DNA of 64,000 nucleotides from Bacillus pumilus (GCF_900186955.1 NZ_LT906438.1:186001-250000); one strand, 5' to 3'; counted from the stretch's first letter, positions 43,032 through 55,936 are shown. Numbers and translations: made by a program. The notes: generated by a model from the letters alone, not told the origin.

Positions 43032-44651
43032 ATGAATCATTTACATCGTAGAATGGGAACTTTCGCTTTAATGATGGTAGGTCTTGGCTCAATCATTGGT
43101 TCAGGATGGCTATTCGGTGCTTGGCGTGCCGCTCAAATTGCCGGCCCTGCGGCTATTTTATCCTGGTTGATTGGGATGGTTGTGATTTTATTTATCGCTT
43201 TGTCTTATAGTGAACTCGGATCGATGTTTCCAGAGGCAGGGGGAATGGTGAAATATACGCAATATTCACACGGCTCTTTTATCGGGTTTATTGCCGCTTG
43301 GGCAAACTGGATCGCCATTGTCTCCGTCATTCCGGTTGAGGCGGTGGCTTCTGTCCAGTATATGAGTTCGTGGCCTTGGGAATGGGCAAAGTGGACAAGC
43401 CATTTGGTCACAAAAGGGGTGTTGACGACAGAAGGGCTCATGGTCGCCAGTGTGCTTCTTGTGATTTACTTTCTGCTCAATTATTGGACAGTAGGGTTAT
43501 TTTCAAAAGCCAATACATTCATTACCGTGTTTAAAATTGTCATTCCAGGATTAACAATTGGTGCGCTCTTATTCGTAGGTTTTCATAGTGAGAATTTTAC
43601 TTCGGGAACAAGTATTGCCCCTAACGGCTGGGCGAGTGTGCTGACAGCTGTTGCGACATCAGGAATTGTGTTTGCCTTCAATGGCTTCCAAAGCCCGATT
43701 AATATGGCGGGTGAGGCGAAAAATCCAGGCCGATCAATTCCGATTGCTATTGTTGGATCCATTTTGATTGCGACTGTGATTTATGTTCTTTTACAAATCG
43801 CCTTTATCGGTGCTGTCGATCCGTCCATGATTGTGAATGGATGGGGACATTTGAATTTTAACTCGCCATTTGCTGACCTTGCCATTGCGCTTGGGATTAA
43901 CTGGCTGGTTCTGATTTTATATGCAGATGCGTTTGTATCACCTTCTGGTACAGGCATTACGTATACGGCGACGACGTCTCGCATGATTTATGGAATGGAA
44001 AAAAATAAGTATATGCCAAGTGTACTTGGTCGTCTGCATCCTATTTATGGCGTGCCTCGTCCAGCGATGTTTTTTAACTTAGCCGTATCGTTTATCTTTC
44101 TGTTTTTATTTAGAGGCTGGGGTGTACTTGCGGAAATCATTTCTGTTGCAACACTTATTTCTTATTTGACAGGCCCAGTGACTGTCATGACACTGAGAAA
44201 GACAGGGACAGATTTATATCGTCCCCTTCGAATAAAAGGACTCAGCATTATTGCTCCTCTCGGCTTTGTCTTTGCGTCATTGACGCTGTATTGGGCGAGA
44301 TGGCCGTTAACAGGTCAGGTGCTGTTCATTATTCTCATCGGTCTTCCGATCTATTTTTACTATCAAGCAAAAGCGAAGTGGAAAGGCTTCGGCCGCAACT
44401 TCAAGGCGGGTGCTTGGATGGTCGTGTACTTACTTGTGATGATGACGATTTCCTGCCTTGGCAGTGACAAATTCGGCGGCTATAACGTCATTCATTATGG
44501 CTGGGATATGGCTCTTATTACAGTGGTTTCTTTGCTATTTTATATGTGGGCACTCAAAAGTGGATTTGAAACAGAATTTCTAGAGGATGCGAAAAAAATT
44601 AATGATGAGCTGCGTACTTCTTCGCAAGAAGCCGCATCATCCAAAGAATAA
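43032..44651 (+). CDS. yveA: Amino acid permease, YveA (aspartate-proton symporter)-like
   Basis: A 539 aa APC-superfamily transporter with about 13-14 helices. N-terminus GTFALMMVGLGSIIGSGWLF is the substrate-binding TM1; GIVFAFNGFQSPINMAGEAK lies in TM6. Longer than most permeases, as in B. subtilis YveA (about 520 aa), an aspartate importer. The ATG at 43032 is favoured by its spacing from GAAAGGTG; an ATG two codons earlier is too close. Substrate by similarity only. Confidence 0.8.
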   Translation: MNHLHRRMGTFALMMVGLGSIIGSGWLFGAWRAAQIAGPAAILSWLIGMVVILFIALSYSELGSMFPEAGGMVKYTQYSHGSFIGFIAAWANWIAIVSVIPVEAVASVQYMSSWPWEWAKWTSHLVTKGVLTTEGLMVASVLLVIYFLLNYWTVGLFSKANTFITVFKIVIPGLTIGALLFVGFHSENFTSGTSIAPNGWASVLTAVATSGIVFAFNGFQSPINMAGEAKNPGRSIPIAIVGSILIATVIYVLLQIAFIGAVDPSMIVNGWGHLNFNSPFADLAIALGINWLVLILYADAFVSPSGTGITYTATTSRMIYGMEKNKYMPSVLGRLHPIYGVPRPAMFFNLAVSFIFLFLFRGWGVLAEIISVATLISYLTGPVTVMTLRKTGTDLYRPLRIKGLSIIAPLGFVFASLTLYWARWPLTGQVLFIILIGLPIYFYYQAKAKWKGFGRNFKAGAWMVVYLLVMMTISCLGSDKFGGYNVIHYGWDMALITVVSLLFYMWALKSGFETEFLEDAKKINDELRTSSQEAASSKE

Positions 44652-44653
44652 AG

Positions 44654-44688
44654 AAACGGCTGCCTGAATATCATGGGCAGCCGTTTTA
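44654..44688. terminator. Terminator between convergent genes
   Basis: AAACGGCTGCCT / GGGCAGCCGTTT stem, 8-nt loop, TTATTTT; shared with the small minus-strand gene that begins to overlap here. Confidence 0.88.
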
Positions 44689-44886
44689 TTTTGATAAATG
44701 TTGCATCACGTGCTGCCTTAGCCAAGTGGTGACACCGCGCAAAACGGCTGCTGTGACAAATGAGATGAGCACATACTTCCAAAGCAGATTCATGCCTTGT
44801 CCACTAAGCAAAAACACGATCCCTAGAAAAACGAGTGTGAATAGAAGCACGAATAAAAATGATGCAGACCAGAAAAAAGCCTTCAC
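44686..44886 (-). CDS. Small two-helix membrane protein, unknown
   Basis: A 66 aa protein with two transmembrane helices (about 3-27 and 36-53) and a basic amphipathic tail (WLRQHVMQHLSK). GTG start with a textbook AGGAGGTGA site 7 bp upstream, which is the main reason to accept it. Family not recognised. Confidence 0.6.
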   Translation of the reverse strand: MKAFFWSASFLFVLLFTLVFLGIVFLLSGQGMNLLWKYVLISFVTAAVLRGVTTWLRQHVMQHLSK

Positions 44887-45071
44887 TGAAGGTCACCTCC
44901 TCGGAGTATTGTATGCAGGCAATTGAAGGATCAGACCAGCTATGACGGGGGAGAATTATGGTGAAATCTATTGCAAAAGTCAGATAAAAACACCAAGTGA
45001 TTTGACAGTTGTGTTAAGATGAGAGCATATTTTGAGTGAAGATTGTGGTTCATAGACGGAGGTGTTTGGGG

Positions 45072-45908
45072 TTGCAGATACAAAAAGTTCTAAACAATAA
45101 TGTCATTAGTGTGATAGATGAACAAGGAAAAGAAATCGTCGTCATGGGCAGAGGTATCGCGTTCCAGCGGCGACCCGGGGACCCGGTAGACGAATCGTTA
45201 ATCGATAAAGTTTTCCGCCTAGAGGATCATTCCGTTCATGAGCGAATGAAAATGCTGCTTCTGGAGGTTCCGTATGATGTGGTCAAGGTAACCGAAGAAA
45301 TGATTCAATATGCACATACAAAGCTGAACCGAAGATTAAACGAAAGTCTGCATGTATCACTCGCAGACCATATTCATTACGCCATCGAACGATTGAAGAA
45401 AAATCATCTCATTGAGAATTCGCTCATTTGGGAGATTAAACGCTTATACAAAGATGAATTTCTTGTGGCAAAGGACTGTCTTGAGATGATTAGAGAGCGT
45501 CTTCATATTGAACTGCCTGAGGATGAAGCAGGCTTTATTGCCATGCATATCATTAATGCAGAGCTCAATGAGGACATGAATACAACGGTCAATATTACAA
45601 AAGAAGTAAACGCCATCCTCACCATTGTGAAATATCATCTCAATATGGAATTTGATGAAGACTCACTCAACTTTTATCGTTTTCTCACACATTTACGCTT
45701 TTTCGTCCAGCGTCTGATAAACGAAACAATGCTTGTCAGCGAAGATCAGGATTTGTATCAGCTGATCAAGGTAAAATATCCGAAGGCATACGAATGTGCA
45801 AAGAAAATCGCAGAATACGTCTATCAAACCTATCACCGAGATCTCACATCAGAGGAGATGCTGTATCTATCCATTCATTTGAATCGATTGATCAAACGAG
45901 AAAAATAA
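45072..45908 (+). CDS. licT: BglG/LicT family transcription antiterminator
   Basis: A 278 aa RNA-binding antiterminator from TTG 45072, chosen for GGAGG upstream and because LicT proteins start just before KVLNNNVISV. CAT domain 1-55 (NNNVISVIDEQGKEIVVMGR) binds the RAT hairpin; PRD1 (about 65-170) and PRD2 (about 175-278) hold the regulatory histidines (for example in SLADHIHYAIERL and AGFIAMHIINAEL). PTS phosphorylation of the PRDs sets activity by beta-glucoside supply and HPr. Its RNA target is seen 100 bp downstream in the bglP leader. Confidence 0.95.
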   Translation: MQIQKVLNNNVISVIDEQGKEIVVMGRGIAFQRRPGDPVDESLIDKVFRLEDHSVHERMKMLLLEVPYDVVKVTEEMIQYAHTKLNRRLNESLHVSLADHIHYAIERLKKNHLIENSLIWEIKRLYKDEFLVAKDCLEMIRERLHIELPEDEAGFIAMHIINAELNEDMNTTVNITKEVNAILTIVKYHLNMEFDEDSLNFYRFLTHLRFFVQRLINETMLVSEDQDLYQLIKVKYPKAYECAKKIAEYVYQTYHRDLTSEEMLYLSIHLNRLIKREK

Positions 45909-45922
45909 AGGTAGTTTTTAAA

Positions 45923-45959
45923 AGAAAGCGTTGACATGAGAAAAGCTGAGTGGTACTAT
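45923..45959 (+). promoter_or_regulatory. bglP promoter with cre over the -35
   Basis: TTGACA 45931-45936 and TACTAT 45954-45959, 17-bp spacer. AGAAAGCGTTGACA (45923-45936) matches the cre consensus at 13 of 14 positions, so CcpA would block RNA polymerase directly when glucose is present. Confidence 0.85.
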
Positions 45960-46006
45960 TTGCTCATAAACATAAAAGAATACGGTTTCACAATGATCGT
46001 CTTAGA

Positions 46007-46101
46007 GGATTGTGACTGTTCGGCAGGCAAAACCTAAACGTTCACTGAAAAAGCGCAATAGCAAGTTGCGACTATTTTTGGTGCCCGTTTAGGTTTTTAT
46101 T
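46007..46101 (+). promoter_or_regulatory. RAT antiterminator and overlapping terminator in the bglP leader
   Basis: RAT: GGATTGTGACTGTTCGGCAG then GCAAAACC at 46007-46034, closely like LicT/SacY family targets. Its 3' end overlaps the left arm of a terminator (AAACCTAAACG at 46031 region, CGTTTAGGTTTTTATTT at 46086-46101). LicT binding to RAT prevents the terminator from forming. Confidence 0.92.
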
Positions 46102-46143
46102 TTGCCCAAAAACGTATTTTTTTGAAAAAAAGGGGGTTTTTGT

Positions 46144-49444
<3,301 letters not shown>

Positions 49445-49452
49445 CAAATAAA

Positions 49453-49489
49453 AAAGCCAATCACCTTATGCGGATGGTTGGCTTTTTTT
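49453..49489 (+). terminator. Terminator after bglH
   Basis: AAAGCCAATCACC / GGATGGTTGGCTTT stem, TTATGC-type loop, T run. Confidence 0.9.
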
Positions 49490-49598
49490 CGTTCACTCTA
49501 TTGGCAAGATTATATTGTTCGAATTGTTCTAGAATGATAGTCTGATTGTATATTGTAAAAAATGGTTATATATCCATTGTAAGGGAGGGGTTGTTTAA

Positions 49599-49784
49599 AT
49601 GATGACGATTCTTTTTCTGTTTTTCTTATTGTTTTTCATTTTTTACGCTTTGAATTATATAGGTCAGAAAATGATTGCGAGGGAAAACCCAATGAACCAT
49701 GGCGTGATTGTGACTCTATCAGCTGTGGAAGGGATTCTCGTTTTTGTGATTGTTGGTGTTAATGAGAAGTTTCCGTTTTTTTAG
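49599..49784 (+). CDS. Small two-helix membrane protein, unknown
   Basis: A 61 aa protein with two transmembrane helices (about 3-22 and 35-53), ATG after AGGGAGGGG. No family recognised. Stand-alone small gene in the gap between bglH and arr. Confidence 0.5.
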   Translation: MMTILFLFFLLFFIFYALNYIGQKMIARENPMNHGVIVTLSAVEGILVFVIVGVNEKFPFF

Positions 49785-49865
49785 AACAAATCACATCTTA
49801 CTCTCTACTATCATCATACCCCGAATTCAATCTCATTTATAGACTGTTTTCCGCCTAGATCAGGC

Positions 49866-49881
49866 CGTATACTGTTATACG
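49866..49881 (+). promoter_or_regulatory. Palindrome in the arr promoter region
   Basis: CGTATACTGTTATACG: perfect CGTATA/TATACG arms around CTGT, containing a TATACT that could serve as -10 about 40 bp before the arr start. Could be an operator; no regulator is adjacent. Confidence 0.35.
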
Positions 49882-49911
49882 CAAGTCAAAAACGATAAGG
49901 GGTGTGGCTGT

Positions 49912-50328
49912 ATGAACGAGAAGCAACAAGTTTTAGACCCTGGCCCATTTTTTCATGGGACGAAAGCGGAATTGAAGATTGGAGATCTGCTTGAACCGCA
50001 GTATTTATCGAATTATCAGGATCAAAAATCAAACCATATCTATTTCACCGGAACATTAAACGCAGCCAAATGGGGTGCTGAATTAGCAAGATCTGATGCG
50101 AAAGAGAGAATTTATCTTGTAGAACCGTTAGGCGAGTTTGAAAATGATCCGAATTTGACTGATAAAAAATTTCCGGGTAACCCAACACGTTCTTATCGGT
50201 CAAAATCCCCTTTGAAAATCGTCGCAGAATTAGGTTCGTGGCAAAGACATTCCGATGAAGAAATCGATCATATGCTGAGCTCTTTAAAGAAATTAAGTGA
50301 AGAAGGGAAAAATGTCATATACGATTGA
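49912..50328 (+). CDS. arr: NAD+ rifamycin ADP-ribosyltransferase Arr
   Basis: A 138 aa full-length Arr protein. Conserved family stretches are FFHGTKAELKIGDLLEPQYL, NHIYFTGTLNAAKWGAELA and DPNLTDKKFPGNPTRSYRSK. The enzyme ADP-ribosylates a hydroxyl of rifampicin and so inactivates it, giving resistance. ATG after AAGGGGTGT. Flanked by ordinary chromosomal genes and its own terminator, with no mobile-element marks, so it looks intrinsic. Activity is inferred from the family. Confidence 0.93.
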   Translation: MNEKQQVLDPGPFFHGTKAELKIGDLLEPQYLSNYQDQKSNHIYFTGTLNAAKWGAELARSDAKERIYLVEPLGEFENDPNLTDKKFPGNPTRSYRSKSPLKIVAELGSWQRHSDEEIDHMLSSLKKLSEEGKNVIYD

Positions 50329-50345
50329 TGATTCTCAATCACACG

Positions 50346-50380
50346 AAGGCCGCCTCATCAACAGCTGGGCGGCCTTTTGT
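50346..50380. terminator. Terminator between arr and the minus-strand PTS operon
   Basis: AAGGCCGCC / GGCGGCCTT stem with a 14-nt loop and TTTGTTT tail. Confidence 0.8.
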
Positions 50381-50386
50381 TTGATC

Positions 50387-52306
50387 TTATTGAAACAACG
50401 CATTCATCAGCTCATCGAATGTTTTTGATTGATTCAGAGAGTGAATGCGGTTTGGATTATCCAGTAAATCAACGGCTTGTTCAAAGAATTGATTCATGCA
50501 GGCTGCGTCATCCTTATGAATGGCTAATAAAAAGACAAGTGATACTTGGTTTCCCTGCCAGTCAATCGGCTGTTTTAAGTGTGCGATGGCTACGCAGGAT
50601 GTGCCTTCATTTGTGATGAGCGGGTGCGGCATGGCAATCCCTTTTCCAAGGTAGGTAGACGACATTTGCTCCCGCTCAAGCACCGAGGACCGAAAAGATG
50701 ACGATACTAGCTGATACGTTTCTAAACGGCTGCATAGTGTGTCTAATACCTCGTCCTTACTGGATAGGTCAGCGTTCAATAAGGTTAATCGTTCTTGAAA
50801 AAACGCCATCAGTTCTTGCGAGGGAGTCCCGTGTCCATTTAATAAATGAATGACCTCATTCACCCGCTGTACATCATGTTTTTCAAAAAAGGCGCTGACC
50901 TGTATCACTGGTTTTCCCTTTGATGCAAGCGGGACGGTTGTAATGATGACGTCACAGGGAAGGGTGGTGCTCATGAGATAATCCTGATAGGAATACAGCT
51001 CGACGATGTCCAGTTCGTGCTGAAAGGCTGTCTTCAATTTAATTTCAAGTAGTCTTGCCGTCCCTAATCCAGACCCGCACACAATTATCGCTTTCTTTTT
51101 TTGCGAGGTATCGAGCTGACTTCTTTCAAATGAAGCAGCGATATGCAGGGCAACATATGCCGCTTCATCTTCATTTGGCGTCCGCACCAGCTGTAAAGCA
51201 TTCAGCCCGCTGACAGCCAAATCAAACGGGTATGGATAGGACGTTTTGATTTCATGCAACAACGGATTTTGTAAGGATACGCCATATTGGATTCGATTTA
51301 ATAATGGTTTCATATGAAGCATCAAGTCTTGCTGCAAGATGTTGTCATCTGCAAAGTGGTGACCGCTCATTTTCTCAATGTGCTGTAGAAAGACCGCAAC
51401 CGCCTGCTGAACTTCCACTGTCGTCTGATGCTGGGCGGCTTCTTTCCACGTTTGATTTGCCAATAGATGCATGACTAAGTAATCTGTTTCATCCTCTGAT
51501 AAGGTGACATGAAAGGTGTCACTCACCTGCTGTATGATCTTTTGGGCAATTCTCATCAAGACGGGTGATCGTTGTGTACGAGTGGTACTGGCGGGTATCC
51601 GCTGGTTTTTTCGTGTTTGCTGAATCGCAATTGCTAAGTGAATGACTAAGTTTTTTAAGGCAATGTCTTTAATGAGCAATGACTCTTGATGCAGGTTCGT
51701 CAGGACAATAGATCGAATGGTTTCAAGAGAAATATCGGGAAAATGGAGCTGCTCCCGCTCGGTGATATGAGAAAGTGCAGGCTCTTCTTCAAGGAGTAAG
51801 TCTGCATAGCATGTTCTTTTTTGCAATTCGTCTCCCTCAATTTTTAAGCCAAATCCAGGCTTTGACACAAGGGTCATACCGTAACGGGCTAACAGCTCTC
51901 GTCCTTTTTTCAAATCACTGCTGACCGTCATGCGGCTGATGAACAGTTCTTCAGCCAGCTGGTCAATTTTTAAGTAATCCTGTTGAAGCAATAGCTTCCT
52001 CATGATAAATCGTACACGCTCTTCTGGCATGACGGGGACGAGAGAGCGGGCAGGAAGCTTTTGTTGATGAAGCCAAAGCAGGAAGGCATCTTGGTCACTC
52101 GTTAATAGGGTGTATCCCTTTCCGCGGATCGTTTTAATCTTGGCTCCAGCTTCCTTTAATTGCTCATTTGCTTCTTTGATTAAATGACGGATGGAGCGGT
52201 CAGATAAGCGAAAAGAGGCAGTGAGCTCCTCCAGCTTCACGAACCCCTTCGTTTCAAATAGCTGCTGAATCAGCTGATAGGTTCGAGGATCTGCCGTCAT
52301 CATCAT
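50387..52306 (-). CDS. PRD-domain transcriptional activator with PTS EIIB and EIIA modules (ManR-like)
   Basis: A 639 aa multidomain activator. N-terminal two HTH modules (TYQLIQQLFETKGFVKLEEL; YLKIDQLAEELFISRMTVSS), PRD1 (about 180-280), PRD2 (about 290-395; DEDEAAYVALHIA-type His), a GatB-like EIIB (Cys in VCGSGLGTARLLEIKL) and a C-terminal EIIA of the mannitol/fructose type (His in GIAMPHPLITNEGTS). This is the domain order of ManR in B. subtilis. It probably activates the operon in which it lies when the mannoside PTS signals substrate. Overlaps the kinase gene by 4 bp. Confidence 0.9.
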   Translation of the reverse strand: MMMTADPRTYQLIQQLFETKGFVKLEELTASFRLSDRSIRHLIKEANEQLKEAGAKIKTIRGKGYTLLTSDQDAFLLWLHQQKLPARSLVPVMPEERVRFIMRKLLLQQDYLKIDQLAEELFISRMTVSSDLKKGRELLARYGMTLVSKPGFGLKIEGDELQKRTCYADLLLEEEPALSHITEREQLHFPDISLETIRSIVLTNLHQESLLIKDIALKNLVIHLAIAIQQTRKNQRIPASTTRTQRSPVLMRIAQKIIQQVSDTFHVTLSEDETDYLVMHLLANQTWKEAAQHQTTVEVQQAVAVFLQHIEKMSGHHFADDNILQQDLMLHMKPLLNRIQYGVSLQNPLLHEIKTSYPYPFDLAVSGLNALQLVRTPNEDEAAYVALHIAASFERSQLDTSQKKKAIIVCGSGLGTARLLEIKLKTAFQHELDIVELYSYQDYLMSTTLPCDVIITTVPLASKGKPVIQVSAFFEKHDVQRVNEVIHLLNGHGTPSQELMAFFQERLTLLNADLSSKDEVLDTLCSRLETYQLVSSSFRSSVLEREQMSSTYLGKGIAMPHPLITNEGTSCVAIAHLKQPIDWQGNQVSLVFLLAIHKDDAACMNQFFEQAVDLLDNPNRIHSLNQSKTFDELMNALFQ

Positions 52307-53193
52307 TGCGCGGCTCCTTGCGCCTGTAAGGCATCAGTACCAAGAGCGATGGCGCCCATTAAACCTGATAATCCATCAAAGGATGGCTTGGTGATAATTT
52401 CATTTAAAGGCTTTGGCAGTTGTAAATACCCATGAAGCCGCTTTTCTGTTTCATCAAGAATGAGCGGCAGCATAGCGGGCTGTTTCATCACACCTCCACC
52501 GAGAATGATGCGCTCTGGCGAAAGGGTGAGTAATAAATTGGCGGTCATCTGTCCGAGATAGTAGGCATGAAGTGACCAGGCAGGATGATCCTCTGGCAGC
52601 ATTTGTGCCAGTGTATGATAGCGCCCTTCTATGGCAGGTCCTGATGCCAGTCCCTCTAAACAGTCATGGTGTATAGGGCAGCAGCCACCGTAGGAATCAT
52701 GAGGGTGCCGCTGCACTGTGATATGACCCATTTCTGGATGCAGCAACCCGTGAATGAGGCGGTGTTCAATATAGGCACCGCCGCCTATTCCGGTTCCAAC
52801 AGTGATATAGACCAAAGAAGCAGGCTTTTCTGCTTCAACCGAAAAGCGGGCTTCCCCGAGTGCTGCACAGTTCACATCTGTATCAAGCTTCATCGGGAGT
52901 CCAAGGGCTTGTTTTAAAGTAGAAAGGAAAGGGAATTGGCGCCAGGCTGTTTTGGGTGTCTCTAAAATCGTCCCATAGCTTGGGCTTTGTTCTTTTACAT
53001 CGACAGGCCCGAATGCCCCAATGCCAATGGCATCGACAGGATGCTTTGTAAAGTAATCGATTACTTGCCGGCATGTTTCATCTGGATTACCTGTTGCAAA
53101 GGAAGTCGTGTGTTCAATCGTTCCATCTGTTGTTCCGTAGCCGCAGACAAATTTTGTTCCGCCTGCTTCAATGCCTCCAATTCGCATGATCAA
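52303..53193 (-). CDS. ROK family sugar kinase (GmuE-like fructokinase)
   Basis: A 296 aa ROK kinase. ATP loop GGIEAGGTKFVCGYG at the N-terminus, KLDTDVNCAALGEARF, TVGTGIGGGAYI, and a zinc motif spread over GHITVQRHPHDSYGGCCPIH and HDCLEG (His-Cys-Cys-Cys). Closest to GmuE/fructokinase. In this operon it would phosphorylate free mannose or fructose released from the imported glycoside. Coupled to the regulator gene by overlap; 51 bp after the mannosidase gene. Confidence 0.9.
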   Translation of the reverse strand: MIMRIGGIEAGGTKFVCGYGTTDGTIEHTTSFATGNPDETCRQVIDYFTKHPVDAIGIGAFGPVDVKEQSPSYGTILETPKTAWRQFPFLSTLKQALGLPMKLDTDVNCAALGEARFSVEAEKPASLVYITVGTGIGGGAYIEHRLIHGLLHPEMGHITVQRHPHDSYGGCCPIHHDCLEGLASGPAIEGRYHTLAQMLPEDHPAWSLHAYYLGQMTANLLLTLSPERIILGGGVMKQPAMLPLILDETEKRLHGYLQLPKPLNEIITKPSFDGLSGLMGAIALGTDALQAQGAAQ

Positions 53194-53244
53194 TGCCCTC
53201 CATTAAAGAGGGGCGGAATCCAAATGGACCCCGCCCCTACATGT

Positions 53245-55908
53245 TCATTTTTTCTTTACAATGTAGGTTTGTACCTGACAAGGTGTGAGCGGTTCAATGT
53301 GTAATGATCCATGTTGTGCTTTGAGTATATGTCCTTCAGGTGTTTCGCCTAAATTCGCTGTTTCTCCGTGCTGTAGAGGTGAACTATTGATTGAAGCGGC
53401 TGTTTGACGCGTTAAAAATGGATTGAAGAGACGGATGACAATGCCTGTTCCATGCTCTTCTTTTTTCAGAGCGCTTAGAATGGCTCCGTCTGTCTCAATG
53501 TCAAGCAGGCTATAAGTAGATTGTAAGTCTTCTTTTTCATCTCGGAAAGAGAAAATTAAACGACCGTTTAAAAAGTCTGCCCGTTCGTAGCATTGAACTG
53601 GGGTTGTATACCGCTTGGCAAGCTGCGCTAAGTGTCCCTCGCTGACAGCATTCTTGCTATAGTGCATGCCAAATGAGAACGACAGTGCACCTTGTAGCTG
53701 AGCGTCAGGTGTCTCAACAATTTTTTCACCAGATGCGCGTCCTGGACGGTAAAGAAGATTTTCTTTACCCATTTTTCCGAAACAGCGGAAAAGCGTATAC
53801 GCAATCGTTGTGTAGCTTTCTCCTGTGATCTGGTATTCTCTCACGCAGTCCGTCAATAGAGCGACACCATATGCTTCATCACGAAGTGCAGTAAAGGATT
53901 GCATCGGTTCAATGGTGATCGGTTTTTCTTCCCAATGCTCATTGCTCCACCATTCAAGCTCTTGCGTGAGCTCTGTCGGGCGTTCGATGGTTCCAAACTG
54001 CTGATCGCTCAGTGATACCTTTGATGCGATGCCTGTATCAAAGAGGACACGCAGACGATGGTCTAACGCATGATTGTCGACATCGACATGAAAACGGATG
54101 ACAGGCTCATCTTTATTTAATGCTACCTTCACTGTAATCGGGAGTGAAGTCGTGACTGATTGCTGAGAGCGCTCTTCTAAGTCATATGGGACAGTAAGAG
54201 TAAGCTGGACGGTGAGCTCTTCTTGCAGGCCGCTTTTAGACACTGTGATGTCTGCTGATGAAAGATCCTTGGATGACACATACAGATCCTCACGCGGCGG
54301 GGAATAGTTGTAGGAATCCCCATCGTCTCCATTGTCTTCAAAGATCATTTGCTCAGAGAATGTCCGGCCTGTTTGTTTATCTGTGATCTCCAGCGATCCG
54401 TTGTCATTTGCCGCAATGCGGTAATACGTATTTTCAATCGCATGTTCTTCTGTTTGTTCCCATGCAGATTCGCTTGATTCATCGAAAACCATGCTGACTT
54501 GTGTATAACCAACGGACGGTAAGTCGGCGGCTTCAATCAGCAGAACAGCTTTCCATACTTGTTTTGGCATGTACACATCTTTACTTGGGTTAAGAGAAAT
54601 TTGCTGTGCCAACACATAATCTGTGACATCGGTTTTGTTTTTCACTGTGTAGTGAAGCGTTTTTCCATTGGCATCTTTTAGTGTAAAAGGACGTTCTGTG
54701 ATAAAGGTTTCAACTTCAATAACTTCAGAACGCTTTGAAGGCAGTGTATTAAATAAAGTAAACGTGATTTCTTGCTCTGTTTGCAGTCGAATGGCGATGA
54801 GGCGCATGTGTAAGTCCACAAGGTTCTCAGCAATTTCCTTTGCCTGCTTGTAGCGGAAGAAGACATCTTGATTCGTCGTATCACTATTACAGCCGCCAAT
54901 GCTGTCATGCGCTGCATTTTCAAACATGAGGTACCAAATATCACGAACCGTATCATGCGGATAGTCGTGTCCGAGTGAATAGCTGATCGTGAGGATAGGC
55001 TCCATCACATTGACGAGATAGTTTTCAATTTGATTGTTTAAGATTTTTAAATCAGCCCGTGTTGAAAAAATAGATTTGTGAATTCGCATATGCTTCGCAT
55101 GAATGAGCTCTCCTTTTAAAGTTTCAAAAGACGTCCGCTCTTTTTTCACTGCTGCAATGTAATCTTCTAAACTGCTGATTTGATAGTGGTGCTCGTCCAG
55201 TTCATTGGCTTTTTCTAATAAGTCAGGCAGGTTTTTGCGGATCGGTGCCTGGTCAAAGCCATTTGGGAAATAGACATTCTTTGTGGTTGCCTTTGCTTGC
55301 AGCGCACCGATTTTTTCAGATAAAAAGGCTTGTAAGTCCTCATCTTTTTCGGGAATATTTCCACCGTAGTAGTAGCCAAATGGCAGGTTCACCGCAAAGA
55401 CTTCACTGCCGTCAGCCCCTTGCCAATTGAATTCAGTGTGATTCGTCATATGGTCTGAAACGCCGCGCCAAAAAGCTGTATCCACAATGCCGAAGCCGCG
55501 GTAAATTTGAGGCATTTGTGCGGATTGACCAAAGGAATCAGGGACATAACCGACTTTCATCACATGACCGAACTGCTGACAGCGTTCAATTCCATATTGC
55601 AGGTTCCGTACAATGGATTCACCTGAAATGACGAGCTGGTCGGTTTGGGTATACCACGGGCCGATGATGAGACGTTTGGCTGTGACGAGCTTTTTGATTC
55701 GATTCTCATCCTCTGGACGCCATTTGAGGTAATCATCCAGTAAGGATGCTTGGGCATCGAGCATGAAGTAATGGAACCTTTCATCTGTTTCAAGAGTGTC
55801 TAAAATGTCCATTACGCTTTTCATTAAGTAGATACGGGAGCGGGAGGTGGTGAAATACCATTCCCGGTCCCAGTGAGTATGTGGAATCACATGTACATTA
55901 ACAGTCAT
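53245..55908 (-). CDS. mngB: GH38 alpha-mannosidase (MngB-like)
   Basis: An 887 aa glycoside hydrolase family 38 enzyme from ATG 55908, chosen because AAAGGTG precedes it and family members begin just before HVIPHTHWDREW; an in-frame TTG 27 bp upstream has no site. Zinc and catalytic marks are HTHWDREWYFTTSRSR and GYVPDSFGQSAQMPQIYRGF (nucleophile Asp), plus the ENAAHDSIGGCNSDTT stretch. In E. coli MngB cleaves 2-O-(6-phospho-alpha-mannosyl)-D-glycerate to mannose-6-phosphate and glycerate. Placement after a fructose-type PTS supports a similar phospho-mannoside substrate. Confidence 0.9.
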   Translation of the reverse strand: MTVNVHVIPHTHWDREWYFTTSRSRIYLMKSVMDILDTLETDERFHYFMLDAQASLLDDYLKWRPEDENRIKKLVTAKRLIIGPWYTQTDQLVISGESIVRNLQYGIERCQQFGHVMKVGYVPDSFGQSAQMPQIYRGFGIVDTAFWRGVSDHMTNHTEFNWQGADGSEVFAVNLPFGYYYGGNIPEKDEDLQAFLSEKIGALQAKATTKNVYFPNGFDQAPIRKNLPDLLEKANELDEHHYQISSLEDYIAAVKKERTSFETLKGELIHAKHMRIHKSIFSTRADLKILNNQIENYLVNVMEPILTISYSLGHDYPHDTVRDIWYLMFENAAHDSIGGCNSDTTNQDVFFRYKQAKEIAENLVDLHMRLIAIRLQTEQEITFTLFNTLPSKRSEVIEVETFITERPFTLKDANGKTLHYTVKNKTDVTDYVLAQQISLNPSKDVYMPKQVWKAVLLIEAADLPSVGYTQVSMVFDESSESAWEQTEEHAIENTYYRIAANDNGSLEITDKQTGRTFSEQMIFEDNGDDGDSYNYSPPREDLYVSSKDLSSADITVSKSGLQEELTVQLTLTVPYDLEERSQQSVTTSLPITVKVALNKDEPVIRFHVDVDNHALDHRLRVLFDTGIASKVSLSDQQFGTIERPTELTQELEWWSNEHWEEKPITIEPMQSFTALRDEAYGVALLTDCVREYQITGESYTTIAYTLFRCFGKMGKENLLYRPGRASGEKIVETPDAQLQGALSFSFGMHYSKNAVSEGHLAQLAKRYTTPVQCYERADFLNGRLIFSFRDEKEDLQSTYSLLDIETDGAILSALKKEEHGTGIVIRLFNPFLTRQTAASINSSPLQHGETANLGETPEGHILKAQHGSLHIEPLTPCQVQTYIVKKK

Positions 55909-55936
55909 TGAGTAACGACACCTTTCTTTGTTCAAA

